Part shown: piece by piece, positions 53,472 through 63,553 of the stretch
Position numbering within the stretch: the first letter of the stretch is position 1
Layout of the letters: every line of letters starts with the position of its first letter
Source of the DNA: CAVRGQ01 sp963720785
GTDB taxonomy: Bacteria; Actinomycetota; Acidimicrobiia; IMCC26256; DASPTH01
Reading direction: 5' to 3'
NCBI GenBank assembly: GCA_963720785.1
Contig: CAVRGQ010000004.1
Coordinates: 1,116,001-1,180,000 of the forward strand
Length of the DNA: 64,000 bases
The notes under the pieces: model-generated
What the model was told of the DNA's origin: nothing
Database searches by the model: none
The model's input: only the letters and a program-made list of their open reading frames with translations
Translations under genes and position numbers: made by a program

Positions 53472-54659
53472 ATGAGATTGGAGGAGTCGGCGGAGGACGT
53501 GGCGTTCCGTTCGAGCGCTCGCGAGTGGTTGCAGGCTCACGTGCCGAACGAACCCCGCCCGCGCTCCGGCCCCGCCGCGCGCGCCTTCGATCTCGACTGG
53601 CAGCGGGTGCAGTTCGAGGGCGGGTGGGCAGGCGTGTCGTGGCCCGTCGAATACGGAGGCCTCGGTCTGCCCTCCCACCTCCAGGTGACCTGGTACGAGG
53701 AGTACGCCCGTGCCGGCGGGCCCGACCTCGGCGCGTCCTTCGTCGGCCTCAACCACGGTGGCCCCACGCTCATCGCCTGCGGCACCGAGGCGCAGAAGCA
53801 CCGCCACCTCCCGGCGATCCTCGAAGGCCGTGAGCTGTGGTGCCAGGGATTCTCCGAACCCGATGCCGGTTCCGATCTCGCATCGCTGCGCACTCGAGCG
53901 GTGCGCGACGGCGACGAGTTCGTCGTCACCGGCCAGAAGATCTGGACGAGCTACGCGGATCTCGCCGACCATCAGGAGCTCCTCGTGCGCACCGACAGCA
54001 CGGGTCGCAAGCACGACGGCATCACGTGGTTGATCGTCGACATGCAGACGCCGGGCATCGAGGTTCGCCCGATCGACACGATCGGCGGCGAGCCGCATTT
54101 CGCCGAGGTGTTCTACGACGGTGTTCGCATCCCGGTGAGCAACGTCGTCGGGGAGATCGATCGCGGCTGGAAGGTGACGCTCACCACGCTGTCGTTCGAG
54201 CGCGGTACCGCGTTCATCGCGGAGCAGATGCGCCTCGCTTCCGTGGTGCGCGACCTCGTTGCCATGGCCCGTGTCGTGCCGTCATCTCGAGGACGCGGGC
54301 CGGCGATCGACGACGACGCGGTGCGCGCCACGCTCGGTCGCCTCCTTGCTGCGGTCGAAGCGTTGCGGGCGATGACGTTCCACCTGGTGTCGAAGACCTC
54401 GGCGGCGACGGGGCCACTCCCGGACGGTTCGTTGATCCGCATCTGGTTCTCGACGCTCGCGCAGGAGGTGAGCCGCGTTGCCTTCGAGCTGCGGGGCTGG
54501 TCATCGATCGACGGCACCATCACCGACGAGGGCATCGGCGCGGCCGCTCGCGACTGGACGCACGAGTACCTCTGGAGCTTCCAGGAGACGATCGGGGGCG
54601 GCACCGTCGAGATCCAGAAGAACATCGTCGGCGAGCGCATGTTGGGACTTCCGCGATGA
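53472..54659 (+). CDS. Acyl-CoA dehydrogenase, first of a tandem pair
   Basis: 395 residues, full-length FAD dehydrogenase: V-S-W-P-V-E-Y-G-G-L-G-L, Q-G-F-S-E-P-D-A-G-S-D-L (about 137-148), G-Q-K-I-W-T-S-Y, and C-terminal Q-E-T-I-G-G-G-T-V-E-I-Q-K-N (about 372-385). Arranged directly before a shorter dehydrogenase with a one-to-four-base overlap, as in the heteromeric FadE pairs of actinobacteria that act on ring- or side-chain-bearing CoA esters. Substrate unknown. ATG 53472. Confidence 0.9.
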   Translation: MRLEESAEDVAFRSSAREWLQAHVPNEPRPRSGPAARAFDLDWQRVQFEGGWAGVSWPVEYGGLGLPSHLQVTWYEEYARAGGPDLGASFVGLNHGGPTLIACGTEAQKHRHLPAILEGRELWCQGFSEPDAGSDLASLRTRAVRDGDEFVVTGQKIWTSYADLADHQELLVRTDSTGRKHDGITWLIVDMQTPGIEVRPIDTIGGEPHFAEVFYDGVRIPVSNVVGEIDRGWKVTLTTLSFERGTAFIAEQMRLASVVRDLVAMARVVPSSRGRGPAIDDDAVRATLGRLLAAVEALRAMTFHLVSKTSAATGPLPDGSLIRIWFSTLAQEVSRVAFELRGWSSIDGTITDEGIGAAARDWTHEYLWSFQETIGGGTVEIQKNIVGERMLGLPR

Positions 54660-55658
54660 TCGACCTCGTCCCCGACGAGTTCCAGCTCGAGGTCGTCACC
54701 GTGGCGAGGCAGGCGCTCGCTCCGCTCGCGTCGAAGCGAACCGCCGACGTGTCGGATGCGGTGTGGAGCAGCCTCGCCGACGTCGGACTCTTCGGCATCG
54801 CTGCGGAGGAATCGGATGGTGGCGCGGGCTTGGGTGTCGCCGGCGCGACGCTGGTCGCCGAGGCCGCCGGTGCTGCACTCGCCCCGATCGGTGTGCTCGC
54901 CACCATTGCGGCTTCGACGGCTCGGGAGGCTGGTGCGGGTCTCCTCGACGGTGCGACACGTGCGGCGGTCGGCGTGCGCCGAACCGATGACCCATGGACG
55001 GACGCGTGGACGGTCGTCGACTTCGCTGCCGACGGTGTCGTCCTGCTGCTCGAAACGGATGCCGCGCTCGGTGGCCGCGGACGCGGCGATCGACGTCGAG
55101 CAGCTCGATTCGCTCGACGAGGGCGCGTCGGTGTCGAGGGTGCGTATCGATGCCGCGGTGGTCGACGACGCGCGCAACGCACGTGCACGGCAGACGAGCA
55201 CGCTCGCGCGACTCCTGATCGCGGCGGCGGCGGTCGGTGTCTCCGGCGAGGCGATCGACCGATCGACCGCCTACGCGGCAACGCGCGAGCAGTTCGGGAA
55301 GCCGATCGGGTCCTTCCAGGCGGTCAAGCACCGGTGCGTCGACATGGCGACGCTGCACGAGGCGGCGCTCGCGTCCGTCCGCTTCGCAGCAGTGCGCGCC
55401 GACGCCGGCATCGACGACGACGTCGCGGTTGCCACCGCGCTCTACACGGCGAGCGATGCGGCGCGCCGCAACGCGGCGAGTGCGATCCAGGTGTTCGGCG
55501 GCATCGGGTTCACCGCAGAGAATGGTCTGCAACACCTGCTCCACCGCGCCTGGCTGTTGCAACTGCTGCTGGGAGCGCCGGCCGTCCACGAGGAAGCGCT
55601 GCTCCGCGCCCTCGGGGGATCGGCCGGAGCGACCGACGAAACGGAGGAGGCGTCGTGA
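54656..55658 (+). CDS. Acyl-CoA dehydrogenase, second of a tandem pair, one frameshift
   Basis: About 334 residues. Shorter and less conserved than its partner in the middle domain, as is usual for the beta-like subunit of alpha2beta2 dehydrogenases. D-V-G-L-F-G-I-A-A-E-E (about 42-52) opens it; the C-terminal domain has T-R-E-Q-F-G-K-P-I-G-S-F-Q and Q-V-F-G-G-I-G-F-T. The frame changes near 55075 (one surplus G, D-A-A-L to V-A-A-D-A-A). Start ATG 54656 in the stop of the previous gene. Confidence 0.85.
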
Positions 55659-57154
55659 CCACCACCGAGTTGGGCGAGACGATTGCGGCATGGCTCGACG
55701 CGCTCGTCGCGGAGCACGGCGACCGGCCTTGCGTCGAGATCGAGGGCCGGTACCTCACGTACCGCCAGCTCGACGACGAGTCCGCGGCACTGGCCGCCGG
55801 CCTGCTGGCGCGTGGCGTCGGCAAGGGAACCCGCGTCGGCCTGCTCTTCGGCAACGGACCGGAGTGGGTGATGTGGTGGGCAGCACTCAGTCGCATCGGC
55901 GCCGTGTGCGTGCCCCTCAGCACGTTCTTCCAGCCGGCCGAGCTCGCCCGCGTGATCCGGCACGCCGATCTCCACGCCCTCGTCGGGCAACGACACTTCC
56001 TCGGCAGGGACTTCGCGGAGGTGCTTGCCGATGCGCTGCCCTCGGTCCGCTCGGCCGACGAGCCCGCGCTCGCGATTGCGGAGGCACCGTTCCTCCGATG
56101 GGTTGCTCTCGACGACCCCAACGCCTCCACCTGGTGCGCCGACCACCGCTGGATCCGGGACGCCGGCGTCGACGACCGGTGGCGCACGCTCCGTGCCGAG
56201 GCATCGTCCGAGGTGCACCCGGAAGACGACGCGATCATCATCTACACCTCGGGTCAGAGCGCGGAGCCGAAGGGCGTGGTCCACACCCATGGCGCCGTCA
56301 TGACGAAGGCGCACTACCTGCGAGGCATGTACGAGTTCGGGCCGGAGACCGTCACCCACATCACCCTGCCCTTCTTCTGGGTCGGGGGCCTCACCATGGG
56401 CCTGCTTCCCACACTCGATGCCGGCGGCGTCGTCTCCTGCACGGAGCGCTCCACTTGGGGCTCGGGCAACGTGATCGGCAGCAGCGCCGACCAGGACAAC
56501 CTCTATGCCGACTTCCGGCTCTTCCCCGCGTTGGGCATGACCGAGAGCTTCGGTATCTACTCGTGGGGGACCGAGTACCGGGCCGAGGGTCACCCGATCG
56601 CGTCGCCGCTCGACGAGCTGCAGTCCGCGACCGAGCTCCTGCTCGCCGACGAGACCGGCGCGCCCGTCGGCGACGGCGAGGTGGGAGAGATCTTGCTGCG
56701 GGGGCCGACGATCACTCGACGGCTCCACAAGGCCGACCGCGCCGACGGATTCGACACCGACGGCCGCTACCGCACCGGCGATCGCGGCCTCCGTGAGGGC
56801 GACCGCATCCACTTCGTCGGACGCCTCACGGACATGATCAAGACGTCGGGTGCCAACGTGTCACCGGCGGAGGTCGAGCGCGAGATCCTCGACCTCGACG
56901 CGGTCGTTGCGGCCCACGTCGTGGCGGTCGACGATCCCGCCCGCGACCAGATCGTGGGAGCGGTCCTGGTGCTCGCCGACGGAGCGTCACTCACCGCCGA
57001 GGACCTTCGCGCCCATCTCCGCAGTCGCCTCTCCGCGTACAAGGTGCCACGCCGCGTGTTGTTCCTCGATTCCGTCGAAGACATCCCCATGACCCCGTCC
57101 ATGAAGGTCCGCAAGCGAGTGCTCGCGGCGATGCTGTCGGAGCGGGGGGAGTGA
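55655..57154 (+). CDS. Acyl-CoA synthetase (AMP-forming), second copy
   Basis: 499 residues. I-I-Y-T-S-G-Q-S-A-E-P-K-G (about 192-204) is the P-loop, with Gln where most have Ser/Thr-Gly-Thr; G-M-T-E-S-F-G (A5), Y-R-T-G-D-R-G, G-R-L-T-D-M-I-K-T-S-G-A-N-V (A8), and M-K-V-R-K near the C terminus where the catalytic Lys sits. Activates an acid to a CoA thioester or re-activates a pathway intermediate after ring or side-chain cleavage. GTG 55655 overlaps the dehydrogenase stop by four bases. Confidence 0.88.
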   Translation: MTTTELGETIAAWLDALVAEHGDRPCVEIEGRYLTYRQLDDESAALAAGLLARGVGKGTRVGLLFGNGPEWVMWWAALSRIGAVCVPLSTFFQPAELARVIRHADLHALVGQRHFLGRDFAEVLADALPSVRSADEPALAIAEAPFLRWVALDDPNASTWCADHRWIRDAGVDDRWRTLRAEASSEVHPEDDAIIIYTSGQSAEPKGVVHTHGAVMTKAHYLRGMYEFGPETVTHITLPFFWVGGLTMGLLPTLDAGGVVSCTERSTWGSGNVIGSSADQDNLYADFRLFPALGMTESFGIYSWGTEYRAEGHPIASPLDELQSATELLLADETGAPVGDGEVGEILLRGPTITRRLHKADRADGFDTDGRYRTGDRGLREGDRIHFVGRLTDMIKTSGANVSPAEVEREILDLDAVVAAHVVAVDDPARDQIVGAVLVLADGASLTAEDLRAHLRSRLSAYKVPRRVLFLDSVEDIPMTPSMKVRKRVLAAMLSERGE

Positions 57155-57594
57155 TGGCCGAGCACGCGGCCCTGCTCGACGAGCTTGCGGTCGCTCGCCT
57201 TCTGGCCCGCTACTGCCGGGCACTCGACGACCGTCGATACGACGACCTTGTCGGGTTGTTCACCGACGACGCCGTCTTCGAGACGATGGGGCGCTCGCTG
57301 CGCGGGCGCGAGGAGATCCGCGGGTTCTTCCCGCCCGACGCGTCGCCGCTGACGCGGCCCGAATCGATGCACGTGCTCTCCAACGTGGTCGCGGACGTAC
57401 GCGGGGCGCGGGCCGTCGCGACGTCGGACTGGGTGATGCTGCAACGCGACGCCGGGGGCGCGACGACTGTCGTGCTCGCGGGCCGTTACGACGACGTGCT
57501 CGTGTGCGAGCGCGACGCCGGGTGGCGGATCTACACCCGAACTGCGATCGCCCTCGCTCGGCCAACCGCGCCGCCACCGGAGGTTCGCCCGTGA
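57154..57594 (+). CDS. NTF2-fold (SnoaL-like) protein, catabolic island copy 2
   Basis: 146 residues: Y-C-R-A-L-D-D-R-R-Y-D-D-L-V-G-L-F-T-D-D-A (about 20-40), S-M-H-V-L-S-N-V-V, G-R-Y-D-D-V-L. Same fold as the protein at 52212 but only distantly similar. Starts in the ligase stop (TGATG) and its stop overlaps the next dehydrogenase by four bases. Confidence 0.8.
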   Translation: MAEHAALLDELAVARLLARYCRALDDRRYDDLVGLFTDDAVFETMGRSLRGREEIRGFFPPDASPLTRPESMHVLSNVVADVRGARAVATSDWVMLQRDAGGATTVVLAGRYDDVLVCERDAGWRIYTRTAIALARPTAPPPEVRP

Positions 57595-58634
57595 GACTGC
57601 CCACCTTGCGCCGCCGCGATTGGTCGCTCACCGACGTGCAGGAGGACTTGCGCGGGACCGTCCGTCAGTTCTTCGAGCGTGAATGCCCGATCGAGCAGGT
57701 TCGCGATTGCGAGCCCGACGGGTTCGACGAGCACCTCTGGCGTCAGGTGCGCGACCTCGATCTCTTCGGCATCGGTCTGCCGGAGGACCGCGGCGGGGCC
57801 GGCGGCGATCTGGTCGACCTCGCGCTCGTCGCGGAGGAACGAGGACGGCAACTGGCACCGGTACCACTGATCGAACACGCGGTCGTGCTGCGCGCCCTGG
57901 ACGCCCTCGACCGAGGTGGATCCATCGATGGCGATCTGCGCGAAGGCGCGACGATCGCAACGTTCGCACCGCTGTGTCAGGGCAACCTCGAGTCCGTTCT
58001 GGTCGCGTATGCGCCGGTGGCCGACGTCGTGCTCGGCGCGCGCCGTGGCGCTCTTGTACTCGTCCGGCCCGATCACCCGACCGCCGTGCCGTCTCTCGGC
58101 GGCGCGCCCCTGGCGCATTGTGACCTCGCGGACGGGAACGCCGAGGTGCTCGCCGCCGGTGCCGATGCGGACGTGGCCTTTGCTCGCGCGCTCGCGGAGT
58201 GGAAGGTGCTCACCGCCGCGTCGCTCGTGGGACTCGCCCGGGGCGCGCTCGATCTCGCGGTCACCTACGCGAACGAGCGCGTTGCGTTCGGCGTGCCGAT
58301 CGGCACGTTCCAGGCGCTCAGCCACCCGATGGCCGACGTACTCATCGCCCTCGAGGGTGCTCGCCGGCTGGTGTGGGAGGCCGCGTGGTACCTCGAGCAC
58401 GAGCCGGACGGCGCGGGCGTCCACGTCGCGACCGCCTGGCTGCACGCGACCGCGACGGCCAACCGGGCGGCGTCCATCGGTATCCATACGCAGGGCGGGT
58501 TCGGCTTCACGCTCGAGTCCGACCTGCACCTCTACTTCCGTCGAGCGAAGACGTGGGCCCTCGTCGCCGGCGATCCCAGTGCTGACCTCGCTGTACTTGC
58601 CGACTTGGCCTTCGGTCCGGTCACGGTCGGTTGA
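57591..58634 (+). CDS. Acyl-CoA dehydrogenase, third
   Basis: 347 residues. F-G-I-G-L-P-E-D-R-G-G-A-G-G-D (about 57-71), short middle domain, then V-A-F-G-V-P-I-G-T-F-Q-A-L-S-H (about 227-241) and H-T-Q-G-G-F-G-F-T (about 300-308). Lacks the long loop of FadE alpha types, so it may be the beta-like partner of the next dehydrogenase. GTG 57591. Confidence 0.88.
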   Translation: MRLPTLRRRDWSLTDVQEDLRGTVRQFFERECPIEQVRDCEPDGFDEHLWRQVRDLDLFGIGLPEDRGGAGGDLVDLALVAEERGRQLAPVPLIEHAVVLRALDALDRGGSIDGDLREGATIATFAPLCQGNLESVLVAYAPVADVVLGARRGALVLVRPDHPTAVPSLGGAPLAHCDLADGNAEVLAAGADADVAFARALAEWKVLTAASLVGLARGALDLAVTYANERVAFGVPIGTFQALSHPMADVLIALEGARRLVWEAAWYLEHEPDGAGVHVATAWLHATATANRAASIGIHTQGGFGFTLESDLHLYFRRAKTWALVAGDPSADLAVLADLAFGPVTVG

Positions 58635-58647
58635 CCAGGAGCCTGTC

Positions 58648-59872
58648 GTGGACTTCGCCGAGATCACCGTCCCCGCCGACGCCGAAGCGTTCTGGCGCGA
58701 CGAGGTCGTGCCCTTCCTCGACGAGCACCTCAACCCGGAGGCGCTCGCCCGCGAAGAGCGTGAGGGCAACGGGTTCATCCCGGCGTACGAGGAGGCGCTC
58801 GGCGCGCGTGGGTGGCGCTGTCCGACCGCGCCATCGGAGCAGGGGGGAGCCGGTCTGGACGCCGTGCGGGCCGCGCTGCTGGTGGGGGAGGAGCGCCGCC
58901 GTTCGGGGGTGCTCTTCCCGGTCAAGGGGTCCCATGCCCTGGTGATGGACGTCGTCGAGCGGTTCGCGAGCGACGAGATCCGTGAGTCGGTCGTGACCCG
59001 AGCCGCGGCGGGACTCGTCACGTGTTGCCTCGCCTACACCGAGCCCGACTGCGGCTCCGACGCGGCTGCGGTCAAGACGCGCGCCGTGCGCGACGGCGAC
59101 GACTGGATCCTCACCGGCCAGAAGATGTTCTCCACCGGCGCGCACCTGTGTCAGTACGCGATGGTCACGGCGCGCACCAATCCCGACGTTCCCAAGCACC
59201 GCGGCATCACGTTGTTCCTCGTGCCGCTCGAGCAGCCCGGCGTGGAACGCAGCGGCATCGCGACGTTGGGTGGCGAACGCACCAACTTCATCTACTTCGA
59301 CGAAGCACGCGTGCCCGACAGTCACCGGCTCGGTCCGATCGACCAAGGGTGGCAGGTCGCCTCCGGTGCGCTCGCCGCCGAGCACGGCATGAGCGGGGAG
59401 CACGGCGGCTTCGAGCGGGCTCCCACCGCCGACGGCGACATCGCGCGCGTTGTCGGGTGCCGGCGACTGGCAAGGGGTCCTGCGGCACGTGCTGGATGCG
59501 GTCGTCGCGTGGGCTCGAGTGACGAACGGAGCAGACGGACGCGCCCTGCTCGACCACCCCGTGGTCCGCGAGCGCCTCGCACGCGTTGCGCTCGACGTCG
59601 CCGTCGCCGAGGCGACGCCCGAACCCTTCGCCCGTGTCGTCGCTTCGGACGTGCTCATCCGCGATGCCGCGGAGCTCGTCGACCTGTGCGGCCAAGCCGC
59701 CCTGCTCCCCGCCGGCGAACCGGGCAGTGCTGCGGGCGGCCTCGTCGAGTGGGCGCACCGCTTCGCCCAGGGCACGTCGATCTACGGCGGCACCACCGAC
59801 ATCCAGCGGAACCTCATCGCCGAGCAGTTCCTCGGCCTGCCCCGCCACCGCGGCGTGGTCCGCCCCAACTGA
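58648..59872 (+). CDS. Acyl-CoA dehydrogenase, fourth, one frameshift
   Basis: About 408 residues. C-L-A-Y-T-E-P-D-C-G-S-D (about 128-139) and G-Q-K-M-F-S-T-G-A-H are the FAD and substrate segments; the C-terminal Y-G-G-T-T-D-I-Q-R-N-L-I-A-E is intact. The frame changes near 59455, D-I-A to A-L-S-G-A-G-D-W. GTG 58648 is 13 bases after the previous stop; with the shorter gene before it, a second heteromeric pair is likely. Confidence 0.85.
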
Positions 59873-59910
59873 ACAACTCACTCAGAGATTCGACCCGGAG
59901 GTACCTGCAC

Positions 59911-61005
59911 ATGCGCGTGACCGAGCTCCCGAAGATCTCGTCCGACGCCCACGTCGACGAGCCTCACGACCTCTGGTACACCCGCTTGCCCGAGGGACTG
60001 CGCGAGCGCGCACCGCGCCGCATCGAGGCCGACGCCGACGGTGGGTGGAGTCTGGTCGTCGACGGAAGCGCGATCGGCTGGGGCGACATGTCGCCCGAGG
60101 AGGCCGAGCAGAAGGAGCAGGAACGTCTCGCCGCCGCCGCGCCCGAGGTACGCCTCGAGATGATGCGCACCGACGGCCTCAACGCCGAGATCATCTTCCC
60201 GACCATCGGCCTGTACGTGTACAACATCACCGACGCCGAGGTCGGGCGTGCATCGTGCGAGGTCTACAACGACTGGCTGCGTGAGCAGTTGGCAGGGGAC
60301 CCGCGCATCAAATTGGCGATGATGCTCCCCACGTGGGACGTCGACATGGCGATCGCCGAAGTGGAACGCACCGCCGGGGATCCGTCGGTCGGCGGGCTGC
60401 TGCTGCCGCTGGTCGGCACACCGGAATGGAACATGCCGCAGTGGGAGCCGCTGTGGGGTGTCGTCGCCGAGACCGGCAAGCCCATCGTCATGCACCAGGG
60501 CACCGGCCACGACATGATCTTCTACCGGGGCTGGGGGAGTGCGACCGCGAACCTTCTCGCCACCCAGTCGCTCGCGCCGCGCGCGACCGCACTGCTCAGC
60601 TGCGGCGGAGTCCTCGAACGACACCCATCGCTTCACGTCGTGCTCGTCGAGGTCAATGCCGGCTGGCTCGCGTGGACCATGAGCACGCTCGACAACTACT
60701 ACCGCGACCACGCGCACTGGTCGAAGCCGAAGCTCGAGGAGCAGCCGAGCGACTACATCAGGCGCCAGGTGCACGCCACGTTCCAGGACGACCCGGTCGC
60801 GATCAACAACGTCAACCTCACGGGCGTGGACTGCCTGCTCTGGGGCAACGACTACCCGCACCCGGAGAGCACGTATCCGCACTCCGACCAGGTGCTCGAG
60901 GGGTTGCTGCGCGGTCTGTCCGACGACGACGCCCGGGCGATCACCTCGGGGAACGCACTGAAGGTCTTCGGCTTCGACGAGTCGGTGCTGGCCAGCGCAC
61001 CGTGA
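59911..61005 (+). CDS. Amidohydrolase-2-family hydrolase/decarboxylase
   Basis: 364 residues, undisrupted. S-S-D-A-H-V-D-E-P (about 10-18) gives the metal-binding D-x-H, H-Q-G-T-G-H near residue 194 and L-W-G-N-D-Y-P-H-P-E (about 310-319) the other metal and catalytic positions. Same family as the first gene of the island but a separate paralogue. Likely decarboxylates or hydrolyses a ring compound. ATG 59911 follows GGAGGT. Last gene of the plus-strand run. Confidence 0.88.
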   Translation: MRVTELPKISSDAHVDEPHDLWYTRLPEGLRERAPRRIEADADGGWSLVVDGSAIGWGDMSPEEAEQKEQERLAAAAPEVRLEMMRTDGLNAEIIFPTIGLYVYNITDAEVGRASCEVYNDWLREQLAGDPRIKLAMMLPTWDVDMAIAEVERTAGDPSVGGLLLPLVGTPEWNMPQWEPLWGVVAETGKPIVMHQGTGHDMIFYRGWGSATANLLATQSLAPRATALLSCGGVLERHPSLHVVLVEVNAGWLAWTMSTLDNYYRDHAHWSKPKLEEQPSDYIRRQVHATFQDDPVAINNVNLTGVDCLLWGNDYPHPESTYPHSDQVLEGLLRGLSDDDARAITSGNALKVFGFDESVLASAP

Positions 61006-61141
61006 GCCGGCCAGAGGGGCATCGGTGTCGAAGCGGTGACGGATCGGCCCACCGAACTGGAGGAGCAGCTCATCGGGTCAGGCTTCGGCGAGCCAGGATT
61101 TCGCAGCTTCGAGTTCTGAGGTGGGAAAGACGCGGAACGGG

Positions 61142-62445
61142 TCACTCCTGTTGCGTTGTGTTGTTGCGGGTCCCCCATCGCGAGCGGCCCGCCGCGCTTT
61201 GGTATGCCGTGACCGACGATGTCCCCATCATGAGTTCAGCGGCGACGGCGGCGAGGAGGGCTGGGACGACGAAGCCGGGCCTGCCGGATGCCTCCGCCAC
61301 GAACATCACCGCCGCGAGGGGAACTCGGTATCCGGCGCCCAGGAACGCGGCGACACCGAGGACGACGAAGAGGGTGCTGTGAGGATCCCCGATGATCTCC
61401 GCAGTGATTCGACCAAGCAGCGCGCCCGCCACGACGAGGGGGATGAACAGGCCGCCGACGCCGCCGCCCGCCACCGTCGTCGCTGTCGCGATGCACCGGA
61501 GGATCAGGATCGCCGCGAGCAGCCAGATGGCGCGGTCGGCGGACAAGGACCAGTCGATCGTGCGGTAGCCGACACCGATGGTGACAGGTTCGCCGGTCAG
61601 TGCGTATCCGATGCCGAACACGCCCGCCATCCCGAGGCCGGCGACCGCGATACGCAGCGCCGGCGCGACAACCAAGGTGAGCGCCTTGGCGCGCCGGACG
61701 AGCCACGCGAAGCCGCGTGCGCCGATGCCAGCTACGACACCGAGCATCACCGCACCGGCGAGATCGGCGAACGAGAACGGCGCGTTGCCTCGCACGAGGA
61801 GAAGGGGCGCAGTTCCGTTGATTGCCACGAACGCGAGGTAGCCGCTCGCCGAAGACACCAGCGCCGGGAGCAGCATGTGGCGGGCCAGGTCGTCCTGGTA
61901 AGGCACTTCGAGTGCAAAGATCGCGCCAGTCGCCGGAGCCTTGAAGATCGCGGCAACACCGGCCGCAGCACCCGCGACGAGCAGCAGTCCTACCGGCGCA
62001 CCGCGGTGAGGCGCGGGAACCGGCGCTGCAAGAACGAGCCGATGCCCGCCCCCAGGTAGAGGGACGGACCTTCGAGACCCATCGCACCGCCGAACCCCAG
62101 CGTCGCGATGCCCGCGAGCATCCGGCCCGGAATCTGACGCACGACGATCGGATGCTCGGAATCGTGGAAAGCATGGAGGTAGGCGTCGGCGGTGCCCGGG
62201 CTCTGGTCTCGGGCGACGAAGCGCAGCATCAACCAGGCGAGCAGCAGTCCGCAGAGCGGCATGAACGCCAACAGCCATGGCGAGAGATCGAGCAGGTGAT
62301 CGAAGACGCCGTCCACGACCGCTCGTTCGAACACGGCCACCCCGAGACCCGTCAGCACTCCAGTGACTGCGGCAAGGAGAACGGCGTCGCGAGATCGGCG
62401 AGCGAACGCGCCGAATCGTTCTGTCGGTGTCCCTCGATCCAGCAC
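61142..62445 (-). CDS. ClC-family chloride channel/antiporter, one frameshift
   Basis: About 434 residues. The selectivity-filter motifs are present: G-F-G-G-A-M-G-L-E-G-P-S (gating Glu in L-E-G-P; the usual Arg before it is Leu here), F-K-A-P-A-T-G-A-I-F-A-L-E, and G-G-V-G-G-L-F-I-P. The frame changes at about 62000, R-F-P-R-L-T to A-P-V-G-L-L-L. It may exchange chloride for protons. Start is taken as ATG 62445. Downstream of the small protein and sodA-like genes on the same strand. Confidence 0.82.
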
Positions 62446-62575
62446 GGCTACTGCTCCAGCAAGAAGAGGAATTGGCCAGCCATTGCACCGACGACACGCC
62501 GCGGAGTGATGGACCCGCGGATCTCTTCAGCTGACCGAGACAACCTGTCGGCGCGTGCGTTTGCTTGTCGCTGCA

Positions 62576-62878
62576 TCAGGAGCGATCCTGATCCCCGGTT
62601 GCGGCAAGTCTGCCGCGAAGCACGTCGAAGCGCCGACGCGCCATCGCGTAGGACAGCTCACACGAACGCTCGCTCCGGGACAGCACGAGATACCGCTCGA
62701 ACTCCGAGGAGGTCCACTTCCGTTCCGCACGCACGGACATGAGTTCAACCAGCTCGACGTTCACGCGCCCGAGCTGCTCCGCTGCGCTGCCGGCGAGGCT
62801 TGCCTCCTCGGCGAGACTGTGCCTCACGCGTTCGACAAACTGTAGAGAGCCCGGGGCGGCATCTGCGCTCGACGTCAC
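62576..62878 (-). CDS. Small hypothetical protein coupled to superoxide dismutase
   Basis: 100 residues, mostly helical and rich in Glu, Arg, Leu and Ser; no membrane segment or known motif. GTG 62878 overlaps the dismutase stop by four bases (GTGA), which supports translation. Pattern E-R-Y-L-V-L-S-R-S-E-R suggests a helical bundle. Function unknown. Confidence 0.55.
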   Translation of the reverse strand: MTSSADAAPGSLQFVERVRHSLAEEASLAGSAAEQLGRVNVELVELMSVRAERKWTSSEFERYLVLSRSERSCELSYAMARRRFDVLRGRLAATGDQDRS

Positions 62879-63492
62879 GACGACAGGGCCACGAGACCAC
62901 GAGCCCGTGCAAATCGGGTCGCGATGTCAGACCAGCTGACGACATTCCAGATCGCACCGACGAAATCCGCGCGCCGGTTCTCGTACTGCAGGTAGTAGGC
63001 GTGTTCCCAGGCGTCGATCACGAGCAACGGCGTGGTGCCCTGACCGACATTGCCGTGGTGGTCGTAGACCTGCTCGACGAGCAACCGCTCACCGAGAGGC
63101 TCCCACGAGAGTGCACCCCAACCCGAGCCCTGCACCGACACGGTGGCTTGGGTCAAGTGCTTCTGGAACGCGTCGAACGACCCGAACTGGTCGTCGATCG
63201 CCGCAGCCAACTCTCCCTCAGGTCGTCCACCCCCTTCGGGACTGAGGTTCTTCCAGAAGAGGCTGTGGAGGACGTGACCCGACAGGTTGAACGCAAGCGT
63301 CTTCTCGAGCCCGACGATCGCACTCCAGTCGTCCGACGAGCGAGCTGTGGCAAGTCGGTCGAGCGTCTGGTTGAGGCCCGCTACATACGCGGCGTGGTGC
63401 TTGTCGTGGTGCAACTCGAGGACGCGGGCCGAGTAGTGCGGCTCCAACGCTCCGAAGTCGTAGTCGAGCGCAGGAAGTTCGTAGTCGGTCAT
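62875..63492 (-). CDS. Fe/Mn superoxide dismutase
   Basis: 205 residues. Metal ligands and signature are all present: His in L-H-H-D-K-H-H-A-A-Y (about 27-36), His in H-V-L-H-S-L-F-W (about 72-79), and D-A-W-E-H-A-Y-Y (about 161-168). Converts superoxide to oxygen and peroxide in the cytosol. G-A-L-S-W-E and the Q at Y-L-Q-Y do not settle Fe against Mn. ATG 63492 follows GGAGAG. Divergent from a MarR gene. Confidence 0.93.
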   Translation of the reverse strand: MTDYELPALDYDFGALEPHYSARVLELHHDKHHAAYVAGLNQTLDRLATARSSDDWSAIVGLEKTLAFNLSGHVLHSLFWKNLSPEGGGRPEGELAAAIDDQFGSFDAFQKHLTQATVSVQGSGWGALSWEPLGERLLVEQVYDHHGNVGQGTTPLLVIDAWEHAYYLQYENRRADFVGAIWNVVSWSDIATRFARARGLVALSS

Positions 63493-63553
63493 GACTCTCC
63501 TCTCGACAGCCCGGTGATTGATGTACTCCGACAATACTTGCTAGACTACACAC

